Part shown: positions 34,081-47,100 of the stretch, piece after piece | Position numbering within the stretch: the first letter of the stretch is position 1 | How the letters are laid out: each line of letters begins with the position of its first letter | Origin: Lineus longissimus | Taxonomy: Eukaryota; Nemertea; Pilidiophora; Heteronemertea; Lineidae | Length of the DNA: 64,000 nt | Reading direction: 5' to 3' | NCBI RefSeq assembly: GCF_910592395.1 | Contig: NC_088309.1 | Location: 24,368,599-24,432,598 of the forward strand | Made by a program: the position numbers and the translations under genes | Notes under the pieces: model-generated | The model's database searches: none | Told to the model about the DNA's origin: nothing | What the model saw: the letters and a program-made list of their open reading frames with translations, nothing else

Positions 34081-37000
34081 TCACTTCTACTGTTGTTGCA
34101 GTTGTTAAAATTCCTGGTAAGTAAAACTGGGGTTGGAGATCCCGGTTGCAGATCATTCAGTGATGTTATGTCATTCGGCACGTCATCATTTGGTCACTCG
34201 GTGAAGTGGGACCAATTTGCAATTTTCATGAACTTGCTTTAACAGTAAAATTCGTTTTGGTGACTAAGTTACACTATTTCCTTGATATTACTTGGGTTGG
34301 GCAAAGTCAAGCATACACCGTCAAGCATACATAGTGTCCCAGTCTCTCGAAACCCAATATCCATCCATGATGTGCCCCTGCCCTGGCCTTTAGGCCTAAA
34401 TGATTTATGGTAGCCCCCCCCCCCCCTCATCATGTCATAGCATGCATAGTCATGCACCTACAGTGGAACACCTTGAGTTGCTGATAAAACTGGGCACGGT
34501 TGGCATGCCAGACCCAGACTAGCTAGCCAGAGTCTGAAGTGAGTGAACGACACTGATTTAGTGATTATGATTATGAACCCAGGCTCCCACTGTCCCAGCA
34601 CTCTGACCACTGTCTATGCCACTTTAATAAAACCCCCTGCAAACTTCCTGTAGTGTAACAATTTGTTGTTTCTCAAAATATAATTCAATAAAAATATATC
34701 AAAGTAATCTTCATGACTTCCTTGTTTGTTTGCTTGATGGGCCTAAGACCCCTGAGTTTTTTAAGCCAACAGCTTTCGATGGATCTTATTTTTGTGATGA
34801 AATTCCTGCAATAAACCTTGTCTTATGTAAGAAATACTTGGCAAGAGGTGGGAGCTGTGAGTCACGAGTTGACAGAAAATTGCCTCAGCTTCACAATTTT
34901 GTTAATTTTTACTGGCTCAGTTCATCAAAATTGCAAATTAATTTACCCAGATCAAATTTCTTTCCGATTAGATCACACTATGTAGGATAAAGCACAGGAA
35001 GTTGTACCTAGGGGGGCCGGAGGCCCCCTGGGGCTTGGGGGGCCGAAGGCCCCCAACCAAGATATCTTCCAAAATCAATAAATTGCCTTCTATTAATAGC
35101 CGTGGATGTCGTAAGGACTGGCTGGGCTGTGATTCAGTGATTCATTCTGTCTTGTCTGCTGATGAAAATGTTTGCCTAGGATGATAGCCAACTAAAGGTG
35201 GTGTGCGTGATCATACCGATGCTGGCGTTTAGTTCGGTTGCAGAGCCAGTGATTGGTTATTGGTAAAGGGATTGATCAGTGATTGATATTGGTTCAGTGG
35301 ATACTCTCAACACTGGGAAGCTTTGAATACGAGTCAAAGTTTTTCTCATATTGGAAAAGGCTCAAGGGCGATTATGTCTTGCGTTCGATAGCAACATCGC
35401 AAAGTGTTTTCTTTCCTGAGAGGTTACAAGGAGGCAGTCTTTTTGTGCCTTTTGTGGATAATTTCGGATAATCCTCATTCACTTGGTTTTCAAGTGTTTT
35501 CATGTGTTGGAATATCACTGTCTGACTACTGTCTTTTAGTCCATGTTCTCACTCTCGGGAGAGTATATTTGTAGTTTGAATTTATCGCAGGATTGAGGTT
35601 GATAGGACTGAAAGTTTGATTCTGAATTTCTCGAAAGCAGGACTAACTGACCTGTGCCCAAGTATGTGTGGTGAATGGAGCCTTTGACAGCAGTACTTGT
35701 ATTTTGCGTAGCAGTTTGTTGCCTAGTCCTGTTTTGTGTGTCTTGCTATTGCATTTGTAGTCAGTAAAGAAAGGGGCAAAACCCAACAGACATTAGGTCT
35801 GCTCTAGTTAGTGTAGCCAGAGAGCCTTTCTTTGGATAGTGAGAAAAAATGTCTTTCATGAAGAAATGTGATGTGACTGAATGATGGAAATTCTAAGGCA
35901 GCAATTCATGGATAGAATTCCTGTTGTGATCTGTGATATTTAGGTTGTCATTCTAAACATCGGGAATTAATGGAAGATTGTCAATTTGAATAAGAGGTAA
36001 GGGTGTAAAAGGCCTTATTTTGATGTATCATTTTACCATTACAATACTATAGTAATCGAACACCTAGTATCAGTAGCAAGACATGCCATAATAAATTCGA
36101 AAGAATTTCATGAGTTCGTCATGTTTATCTATTGTGGGTGGCTTTTACTGCACTGTCTCGTGGCATCATGGATTATCTTGATTTTTATATTTTTGCAAGA
36201 ATTAATCTGACTTTTAAATTCAAACTTCTGAGCTCATAATGCCTTTTATATTCCAATCAACTTGAAATGGTTGGTATCGGAAACATGTCGAATGTCAAAT
36301 CTTCCAGCAGATTTATGTGAACTGCTGTAGAATGAATTCTTAAAATTCTATACCAGTTGTCCCAGAAAGAAGTGCAGGGTTTTAAAACTTCAGGTTCAAC
36401 TTTTAGCCTGAACAAAGTATTCTTCAGCACCCCTGGAGTGTCAGTGGCAGAATTAATCTGGGCCATTTTCAACACTATTGAAAACAATGAAGCTGATGAA
36501 GTTCTTTAGTTTTCATTGAAATCCGCTCCAGGTCATGGCATAAGCTGAAGAAGTGGCCGACAGGCAGAAGGAATCTTGATTTTCAACTTCTACCTGTAAA
36601 ATACTTAGCAAGGATGTCAGTATCTTGGCAATTCTATATTTGTTGAATCCCATCAAGGTTGCAGAGAGCTGTGGTTGATTGATGACCTGCTTTCAGCATC
36701 CTCCCAAGGCTGCTCCTTTGAGTGTTTCCTCAACTCTCAAGTTTCTTGCTGGTATGGACTCTGCTAAGACATAAACCATTCAATGAAATCCATCAGCTTG
36801 GTTTTAGATTATGTTGGACCAAGTCAATTGTGTTTGGTCAGACTATTTGGAGGTTGATTTTATACCTCTTGCTTCTGACAAAGTAACTTTTACAAAATCT
36901 GTCTGTTTTAAAATAATTTTCAATATTATGACAGCAGTAGCTGCTATTTACATGTACTTATACATTGCCATACTTTATGATTGACAATAACAACCAGTTC

Positions 37001-38043
37001 ACTGTTTTTAAAAACATGCAAGTTTTTTCTCAAGCATCCATCGCTTTGCAGTTAACTCCGTTCATCTCTTGAACTCTATTGACGTGCTAATCCCGGTTGG
37101 TACATTTGGATCTATTTGATGTAAATATATCCTGTAAGTCCTATTCTTGTAGTAATTGGTCAATATGGATATTTATATTCATTACAAATATTATACCAAA
37201 GGATATAATGCAAATGCCAATATATTGATCTGACTTCAAATATGATATCTTGATAAGATAAAACAGTTTGTTAGTAACAACAGTGACATAAATGATACAT
37301 CTCAGCACTAGTTTGATGTTATTTATAAAATTGAGTTTGCTCTCAAACACAAATTGCTCTGTTAACACGAGTTGCTTTTTATTCCGTAGAAAATGGATGC
37401 AAGGACACCCATTTTGGATGTCAATGCGTACCTTACAGTCATTTTCGGCAGTCCCAGCGTCTCGAAGAAGGCCATTCCCCATCTATGTCATATTGATCGC
37501 AATAAATATACATTCTTCCATTACTCTCATCTCAATACATAACAATCTCACGGTTGTTGGGCTGGCGTGCAGTGACTCGGGTCGTGACTCCTCAATGTCT
37601 CATCTATCTCATTGATAACCAGTCTGTCTGGACAGGTCAAATACTCAATGTGGAATACAGAAATAACCTGGGGGCTTACATACTGTATGTTTCTGGAGTG
37701 GAAGGTTTATTCATTGATTTACGATTTGACCAATACATTGATTTGATGGTGAAAAACCTGTAATATTGATGTTCGACATGGACAGTATCAGAAATCTGAA
37801 AAAGAAGAGTCGCCTCAAAAAAACAATGTGTGCAATGAGTTCCTAACATCAGTTTCCCAAAAGTCATGATCAGTTTTAAAGAATCTTCTAAAATAAAGGG
37901 GGGGGACGCTCACCAACCTTGGATCTGTGCCACGTTGGAATACTTTGATGTAAGGCTATTAACATGCTACAAAGGAAATGTTCTTTCTGAAACACTGAAA
38001 CTACCTCCTTTGCAGTTGTCATTATTATTCCCTCTTTTTTTAG
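34081..38043. other. Spacer upstream of the 449-aa gene
   Basis: The coding exon at 38044 begins at a splice acceptor, so at least one untranslated exon and the promoter should lie in this region or further left; they could not be located. A poly-C run is near 34415-34427. A G/C-rich hairpin cluster (gggggccggaggcccccn and ggggggccgaaggccccc) lies at about 35010-35055. Confidence 0.45.
35010..35056. repeat. Paired G/C-rich hairpins
   Basis: Two near-identical self-complementary segments, ggggccggaggcccc and ggggccgaaggcccc, lie side by side in otherwise A+T-rich DNA. Confidence 0.8.
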
Positions 38044-38187
38044 GTGATACCGTCAGTCCGTGCGACATTGTCTTTATGGTAGAATGGAAAAGCCAAGGGA
38101 ATGGACAACTAGAGGATATTGTGATCACCCAGGCACCAGCAAACAGTCAGTGTTGAAAGACCAACCCAGTATTCTGCCATTTTTAAG
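38044..38187 (+). CDS. 449-aa gene, exon with start codon
   Basis: Acceptor tttttttag at 38043; coding from ATG 38084; donor TTTTTAAG|GTAAGA. Encodes MEKPREWTTRGY... (34 residues plus two bases). The first 40 bases are 5' UTR and include an in-frame TGA. A different frame of this exon is open longer but does not join to the next exon. Confidence 0.75.
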
Positions 38188-41100
38188 GTAAGAGTAGACT
38201 TTCTCTTCTGTTCCGCTCTGGGCATTGCCCTTTCTTTTTTTCAAACTGCTTTGTTATGAAGGCTAATTCATCGGCTTCCATCTGAACTTAACTTCATTCA
38301 TATACCGGTACCATCCAGTAATTCGACCACCCCGCTATGACGACCAAGAATCGCCTTGAGCATTCTAAACTGTGGCATGATGAGAACTGACAAAACGAAT
38401 GCTACCATGATTTCTGTTAAGAAGCATCATCATTTTGAATAAGTTCTACAATTTTGGCGGTAAAACCTGATCATGCATTTTGTCCCCGGATTTTCAACTT
38501 CACTAATGCAACCATCCCGGTAACGCGACCATTCAACCTCGGTCCTATGAGTAGTCATGTTACCAAGGTTCCACTGTAGTATAGATGACGAATACCTATA
38601 ATATTTGATTGTTGTACCAAACAATTACTAATTACACTTTTGTGGTGCAAATGTGCCTGGCACCTCAAAGAATTTTCCTACTGTTCATCAGCTAATGAGA
38701 AATCTGTTGATCACTATTACACAGTCACATCTTCCCAGCCTTTCTCTATCCCTGCAAGCCTCACAAGATGAGCTAGTTGTCTCTGTAGCTATAATTAGAA
38801 CATCCATCAGTTTGTTTGCCACGGGCGGATTGCATTAGAACATAATTTCATTGCCTTGGTGTCTAAAGGTATAAATCTTGCGTTTTTTTAACGATTCCTG
38901 TTGATTCCTTGTAGGCAAATTGTGATAATGCGTTTCTTCTCAGGTCTCATGTAGTAGTAGTTGATGTTGTCGAACATTGTATGTTTATGAACAAAAAAAA
39001 GAAGGAATTCACCATTGTCTAATATTGACTTAGTTTGCTACCTGTGGTATTGTCAATTGCTACCTGTGGTATTGTTGCTCACCAACATGAGAAGAGGTTG
39101 CTTTGTTTGAATCATTCTTCTTCTTCTGCAATCGACAATCGTTCAAAAGATAGTGTGGTAATTCTGTGTACTCAAATCTTCATACGCAGTTGATATTTGA
39201 TGTTTCCACGGTCTACTGACTGGTAATGGTATTTCTTACTTCCCCAGTAACATACTGAAGCCATTTTACCGACTTCAATTCAAATTGCTTTGGCGCCCAT
39301 CAGCATTAAATGATTAAATCCTCCTGGCCGCACAACATTTGAATCCAGGTGGAGATTTAAAGTGGCAGAGTTCAATTCTTACCTGAACATAATTTGAACT
39401 GAATGGCAGTTGAATTCCGATGTGTATTTGAAGAGAGAAACCTGGTAAGTTGGTTTGTACTGACTGAAATATCGTGTTTTAGGGCATGTTTAGTTCAGGA
39501 TAGTTCTTACAAACAGAACTTGAGAGAATTCCAACATATTGACTGTATTTAAAATATATGGTCTTGTGTGATTGAAGAAGTGTCAGGATGCATGGTAAAA
39601 AGTAGAATCTATGCTGATTGATTGAAGAAGTTTGAGTGAGCATAGCAGATTGTATAATCTCCAGGTATGATGTTATAATCTATGAGGTTGCTTGATTGAA
39701 GAGTGAGGGTGAATTGGCAGATGGCACAATCTATGATGTTGCTGATTGAAGAGTTAGGGAACATTAGCAGATGTTTAGAGTCTTATTTATAGCTGTCAAT
39801 AATGCAATGAAGAATTCAGGTCTGATTACTGATATAAAAAAGGAAAGACAAGTTTCAAAGGTTTCTGTTTTTGCGTTACTCTGAACTGAGCAAGCCTGCA
39901 TTTCTGTGGATTCTTTCATCGTGATCTTCAGATCCAAGCTAATTGAATTGGTGAGTCGGCATCTTCAGGAAATGGGATTCTTTGATATCCTAAAAGACAT
40001 CATCATGACTCGAGGGCATCTGACTCTGTCTGGAGTGGTTTTCAATATTTGACCCTTGTATTTCCAAGGGATTGTTGCATTCCTTTTGTTGTATTCATTA
40101 TAGGTTGATGCGATGCCAAGATAGGCTTACTTTCAGGGCAATCCAAATAGGTTCATCACCTCAATTTCATTATTGTCAAAAGGTTCTATTATCACAAGCG
40201 AAGTTTGAAAATCAGTGTACTTTAAATTGTCGTCTGTACTCTACACAAGACTCATCAGGAAATGACTTGATCATTGCTGGTGGTCGATGTTGCTGTTTAC
40301 CAAAAGCCTTATGATTTAAAACGGTTCTAGTTGTTCTGCTCAGGGTCACCAAAAGCTCAACCCCACAATTGCTAATTCAAAGATAAAGGGTGTTTTTTAA
40401 GAGGGAAAGTAAGGCCTGTATCTAAATGGCCAGAGTCAACAACTTAATTTAAACCCTGATATACAAGCCATTAACATTCAGTTCCCAAGGCACACCAATC
40501 ATTTCCTGCAATCAATACTTTAGAAATATTACCTTTCTTGTGACTGATCTGTGAGTATGATTTATCCATTATAAAATTAATTGGAAAAACTATATATTCA
40601 ATATTTCTATTTCTTATCAGTGTAAATGCAGAGAAGAGCTGCCTTTTCACTGATGGGTCCAGTAAATTTTAGATCTAATCACATGATAGTCTCACTAATG
40701 TTACAATATTAACAAAGATGTGTAATTGACTCAAAATGTCAATATATATTGATTAGCATTTGAAAATGCATCCCTACTGGTTGCGCAAATGTTATTGCTG
40801 TCAGATCTTTTGCAAGGATTTTAAGCTTGTTCAATCTGGTCCATGCACAAGCATTGCTTGCATTGTTCCTGCATTTAAACACGTATTGTAATTGTAAAAC
40901 GAAAATCCATTTTTTAAGTCTAATTCTATTTATTTTGTCAGGGCATCAGAAACTGTCCGTCGGAAACCTGCTGACGTCGTAAAGGAAGAACAGGAGTCTG
41001 GTGACCCAGAACCGCCAGATGAACGGTCTGTCCCTGGCCAAGTGGATGAGAGAATACTGTAAGTTGAACAGATTTCACTACAAAACAGTATGTTAAATCA

Positions 41101-44100
41101 ATGATAACATTTCATTTTGAGGTTAAAGCTATTGAAATCATCTTGCTACTTTTTCCTCACAAATCTTACAAATCTTAGCAAACTGGTAACTCAAAATTAT
41201 AAATGCACCATTTGAACTTGCAAGTTGCATCGCTTGGGATCCGATATTTAAAATGGGTGTCCCATACTATCATTCGTTGAAAGGGGCGCATGGCAAGAAG
41301 AAGAATATAAAGAGTCAGACAGGTCCAATTGGGTGTCCTTATTGGAAAAGTTCCCTTGTCGAAATTAAGCCGATTCTCAAATGTAAAGACCTCAACTGTT
41401 ATTGATTCCTTGATCATTCCCGCCTGGCTTCCCGATAAGAGCGATACCTTTGAGAATTTCGATATCAATATCATGCTTCGTCTCCGTGAGGTCATCAGGT
41501 GATTTGTGTGGCTGATGAAATTTTTCGAGGATTGGGGGTTACTACAAGGGGCTCATTCCAGTTCCCTGTTAATTAGACTTCTGAGAGGGATCCAGTGGAA
41601 GTAAGCTGGGGGATTCATAAGTTCCTCAGGCAAAACCAGCAGATTGAGACTTGGACAATACAACATGTACCTGGGGCAAGAGGTGCCAGTATACTTAGAG
41701 AATTTTCAGCCAGCACTATCTATCTTCTCCCAAAGTCCTTTTCTTAACCAGTTGGTGGCGATGACTATGTGCAGTCTTGGTTTCTTTGATGTTGGTGTGG
41801 CTTTCATTCATTCTTGATGTCAGTTCACCATTACCTCATTCTATGAAAATGATCGATATATCATAGCGCTTTCTCCTCACTTTTCTCCCTATAATCGTGA
41901 TATTTGTCACTCAATTGAATTATGTGTGCATGAAAACCAAATAGCAAATTAGATTTGCAGATTTTCTCCCATCAGACATGATTCATTAGTTAGCTCTGTC
42001 AAAACTAAAACATTTCTACATTCTAATAATCTCCATGCGCATCAAAATGCCAAATCTCAAATGAATTCCTCGCATCCATCAAAATGCTTATCCTACAAAT
42101 GATGTCGATAATGAAATGATGTAGTACAACGCTGCCGATGGCACGGATCAGTGGCCTGCTCACTGACAGCTCAACCCATGGAAGATAACTTGATTGTGTC
42201 CTGCATCTTTATTGACTCTCAAACTTCTAGTTCTACTGACTGGAGCTACAGACTCTGTGTGTGCGTGATTTGGGCCAGTTTGTCATGGTGCAGAATCATT
42301 CATATGTCTTTTGAAGGTTTAACAGTGTCGATTATGGTTCAGCTGGTTTGGCCTTGCCTCTGTAGGCTTGTTGGTAACCAAGGTATTGCCGCCCTCAAAT
42401 AGGATTGACCTCCATAGTCCCTACAACAACAAATGTTCCCTGTGTAAGCAATGCTCATCATCATATAAAGAGATTTCCAGTGTCCAGTGTGATGTGTACA
42501 TTTGGGACAATTATCGAGTGATCGATGGCTGGACGTTTGGTAACTGAACGCAGGGATATTTTAGATTTGATGGCAACACGGAGCCAGTATGGGCTGAGTA
42601 TCCATCGTATATGCTAACCATGTGATCAATGGAGGAGTGATTGATATTGCCCTCTCGGTCGGCTGATCAGAAGATGTGGAGGCTGCTCATGGTTTGGATG
42701 GGGCTAAAAGGGTGGTGGGATGGTTGTGTGAGTGTAAGACCCCTTAAGCCTGTCCTGCTCATGATTTAGATGGGGCAGACCATGCAAATCTGTTCCAAGG
42801 CAGCCTTAAGTTTGCCTAGAACCACAAACATGAAACTTGCCAGTGTTCACATAACACTATTCATTCCAATGGCATGATAGAAAGAAAGAAGCTGGATCGA
42901 GAGACGGATTGCTTTGGGAATTGGAAATGGATGACAGAGAGGTAAAGATCGAGTTAAAGAAGTTCAGCAATCCAAAGGGGTCATATATAATGACACTCGG
43001 TAATGACTTGGTTGTCCACCCACTCCTGGTGTGTAAACTGCCAAGGGAGGAGTTGTGGTTAACGCACTACATGATTATTTCTGATTAGGAGGTCGTTGGT
43101 AAGTCTGAGCCTTGACTTTGATTGAAACCAGTTGAACGTGATTGGGACTTTTCCGAATCAAGGGCACTAGAGTCATGTTCTTGTCCAACTAGTCACTTAT
43201 GAGGTGTCACAGTGTCATTTTGTTTGAACTTCTTGCAGATTTGCTCTCCCAATTAGGGTGAATTCCTCCAAGGCGGTCGGACATAATCCTTTCAGTGCCC
43301 TTCCATTTATCTCTGGTAATGTCAATGGTCCATCCATCGACTCACAAACAAGGATGGCAAGATTTGCCAACTTCGTTGACTGTTCTATCCTGATAAGGGT
43401 GAAATTCTCCGAGGCTGACATTGTACTCTCCAATCCATGCCCTCTCATTTTGCCTCATGCATATTTCCCCCATGTCCTTTTGTTGCCATCAAAATGATCA
43501 GCCACGCTAGTTCTGTAGTGGCTCGGGTCTCTGACTAGTGGTGATGAGGTCCACTAGCCAGATCTCTTTGCCTTACTTGCCTTACTTCACCATAAGGCGT
43601 ATCAGTGGGTACGAGCTGGAAATGCATATGTTACAGCGCTGATTGAGCAGCTCATCTCAGTAGATCACAACTGAAAGGTTTCAGGATAGACTGGGGGTTA
43701 CAAGTGTGAAGTCGTATACCTCTACTGTTGATGATGTCAGACTAAAATGCCAAAATTTATAGTTTCCCTTCTAAAAGAAAAGCTTTATTACTACTGGTAC
43801 GTCATTTGTAGCCATTCTGAAATGATGAATCGCAGTGCTTTTCACAATTTCTTTGCTAAAAAACAGTTGAACTGATTTGTAATCTAGACTCTTTTCACTC
43901 ATTTGTGTGTTGGATTGTTAGGTGCAGTTGGCATTCCAATGATAGGCATAGATGTGCCTGGAGTACAAATCATTTTACGGATTAGCTAATGTAGAAATGA
44001 GATTCTTATCAGTTCAATAGTATCAACGTTGGATGGCGATGTCATTTTCATGTTTCCGTAGGAAGCATCCCTCGCAGAGTGATAATGTTGTTATTGTGAT

Positions 44101-47100
44101 TGGCCGTCCTTTGGGGAAATTGAATTCATCGAAGGTGCCTCTGAAGCATTTGATATAAGCGTGGCTTTACATTGTTCGTTTGGCTCGATCCTTGGCTGTT
44201 GTACACTCTGCTAACATTATGCTTCTAGGAGGAGCTTCATTTGGTATGATGTCTTAGAACTTGTATTACGGTAATGTGGGAAATCTACCGACACGCTACC
44301 AAAACGCTAAGCTACCGAAATGCTAGTGTTTTGGTGGCACGTTGGTTGCATTTCAGGAAGGATATATTGATGGTATAGTGTGTTGGTGACAATTTGAAGA
44401 CCCGATGAGGAACTTCATGACCAAAATGTGGCAGGTGAAATCAGTGGCTTGTTCTTTACTTGAAAACTCCCTTAACCTTTCTAATGAGCCGCGTATCAAA
44501 TTCAATTCTCCTGGCCAATATTTGAGGTAAAATAAAAGGAGGAAGTTCATTCCTATTCATCGACCTGTTTCAATTTGTGTGATATCAAGATTCTTGTATG
44601 AGGTCTCTGAATGTCAATATTAATGTCAATATTCTAAAGTTATCTGCTGAATTCAGACTAACGGACTGTGTTGTAGATGACAAAGATCAATTTTTGATGA
44701 AGGATTCGTGGCATGCCAGAATTGAGCTGATCAAAAATCCATGATGGTATTTGGTGACTTTGATGTCATTTTATCTTAGGAGAAAGAGATGAGTGCATGA
44801 ATATTTGGATCATCAACCATTTTTGTATGAGACAAAAGTTTGAATGACAAAATTAGTACAGCTTATCTTCGTGGGGAGAATAAATCGTCTTTTGATTTGG
44901 TAAACTTCAGTCTTCATCCTACATCATCTCTCTCTTTTTCAGTGGTTCATCCAAGATAGACACTGGGCAATCTGTGTTTGACAGGCAGTTGGGCAGGGTA
45001 AGTGAAGTTCAAAATTCTGAAACATTTCCAAAGTCAACAAAGTTTTAGGACAGATGATAATCCAGTAGTCATGGTCTGGGTACCGGGGTGGTCGTGTTAC
45101 CAGGGGCCTTGTAATGGTAATTAGAGAGGAAACCATTCAGGACCAGCGATTCTTGGTCTCCATAGCGTGGTGGTCACGTTACCGGGGTGGTTGTCGACCG
45201 GGGTTCCACTGTACAAACATTTCCAGTCTTCTACTGGCACTGCACCTTGAAGAGTGCTAATAAACGGGGCCATGTAACCTAGTCTTCTTTCGATGAACTC
45301 AATCCAATAATCCCTTCTCATCTTCTTATTCATTGATTGCTTATTGAACTGATCACCGCAACTCGATTTACGTCCTGTGTACATACGACGTTGGCAAGAC
45401 AGGGGTACATGCTTGTCAAAGATTGCTTTTAAGAGCCATTTAGGTTCATGTGTTGATGGATCGACTCACTCTTATGTTTTCCCTCAACGTTCTGTTTATT
45501 GATGATGATGATGATGATAAAACGATGTTGTTGATGATGGTGATGAATGAATGATCATCATCATTATGAAATCGGAGCCTAATGGGGATGATAATGAAAT
45601 CAAACAGTAGCCATGGTCACCACTTGATGGCAACAGTAACTGCTCAAGTTGTCACTTTGACCATTGCAAAACTAAGAGTTGCCTCCATGACCTACACTCC
45701 AGACGCAGTCCCTCACCATGAGGAGATCTAATTAGGGTGACACAATGGACTACCCCGGGAGTCTATGATGACCAAGAGTAAGCAGCGCCGGAGCCGGTTA
45801 AGGAGTAACGGTTAACGGTTCAGACCCACACTCACATTTGTTCTCCACTCTCTACACATAAAATCAGTGGTTAGGCAATTATCATTTGGAGATTGAGTGA
45901 GAATCCCTAAGGCAGAAAATTGATTGGAAACATGTCATTTCAAATGACCTGATCTTGATGGACGCGCTCTGTTTGCTTCAGGATTCTTGATGATGCCAAG
46001 TCGGTGCACAGGTACTTGCTGTTAGAATTATTCATAACCACTTAGGGAAGGATTGCCTGCAAGAAAGATTAAGAACAAGAAGAGCCGAATCAGTCGGGTG
46101 TTGTACTAGCTAGGCAAATGTCAACGGAGGGGGCCAAGTTGTCTCATCCCCCTTGTCACTTCCTCGGAGATGATTGAAAACATTTGTTATCATTTCTGTC
46201 AAAATTGTTGGCAAGGTTCTGTTAAAGATAAATTGTAAATAATTTTTTGGGCTTTCAGTTAAGGAGCAAGACGGTATCGAGAGATTCATTCAGTAATTTC
46301 CCTGACTTGGTATGCTCAAGAGAGGACCTACCTCACCCAAGCAAACTCAGGTAAGGACTTCGAGGATAAATTAAAATTGATTGATCCTCTTGGCACACAA
46401 CAGATAAAATATCAAGCTGCTGACAAGACCTGGTGTCTTGTATACCAGTATAAATAGAAAGTATCAGAGCCAAAACAAGTTGCAGACTACACCTTCACAG
46501 CTGGGCACTTGTATTGTTGTTGCATCACATCTGTCTTCTTCTTCCTCTGCAGATCAGGTAAAAAAGGTTGTCAACGGAAAGAAAGGACAAGTGATGATAG
46601 CAAGGTATCCAGTCACCTCAGTCAGATGAAGAAGAGACTGAATTCATGGTAAGATTAGCGGTGGGCTAGGCAGTGGTAGGAAGAGGATGAATTGATTTTA
46701 AAACACAGAAGTTGGTTGATCAACTTTTAGTGGGTCAGCGGATGATTTTGGGAATGACTGCCCTCAATAAGGGTGTGTGCCGATAAAGTATTCCTAAGTT
46801 TCATGTATAGTGAAAGAGAATGACCTCAGGAGCGGACCTGAGGCTCAATTCTACATGAACAGGCGACATCAAGTAGTCAACAGGTCTGATTGCTTCTTTT
46901 TTTACTTTATTTCAGGGAGGATACTCCTGGTGTACTCCAGTTAATGAAAGATAGAAGAAAGAAGGCAAAGCTAGACAATGTTCAAGACCAGGTCACAAAA
47001 AACACAATCCCGACACCTGGGATTTCGGGCATTCCCCCTCAGTTCTACCAGCCAGTATTACGGCGTGGCAACCCAGAGCAGGAAACTTTGCCACAACCAG

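Noticed and set aside
43215-43497. Opposed 77- and 79-codon ORFs with an internal repeat (gggtgaa.ttc)
   Set aside because: Symmetric openness on both strands reflects composition; adding it as an exon of the 449-aa gene is not needed for phase and lacks a clear donor.
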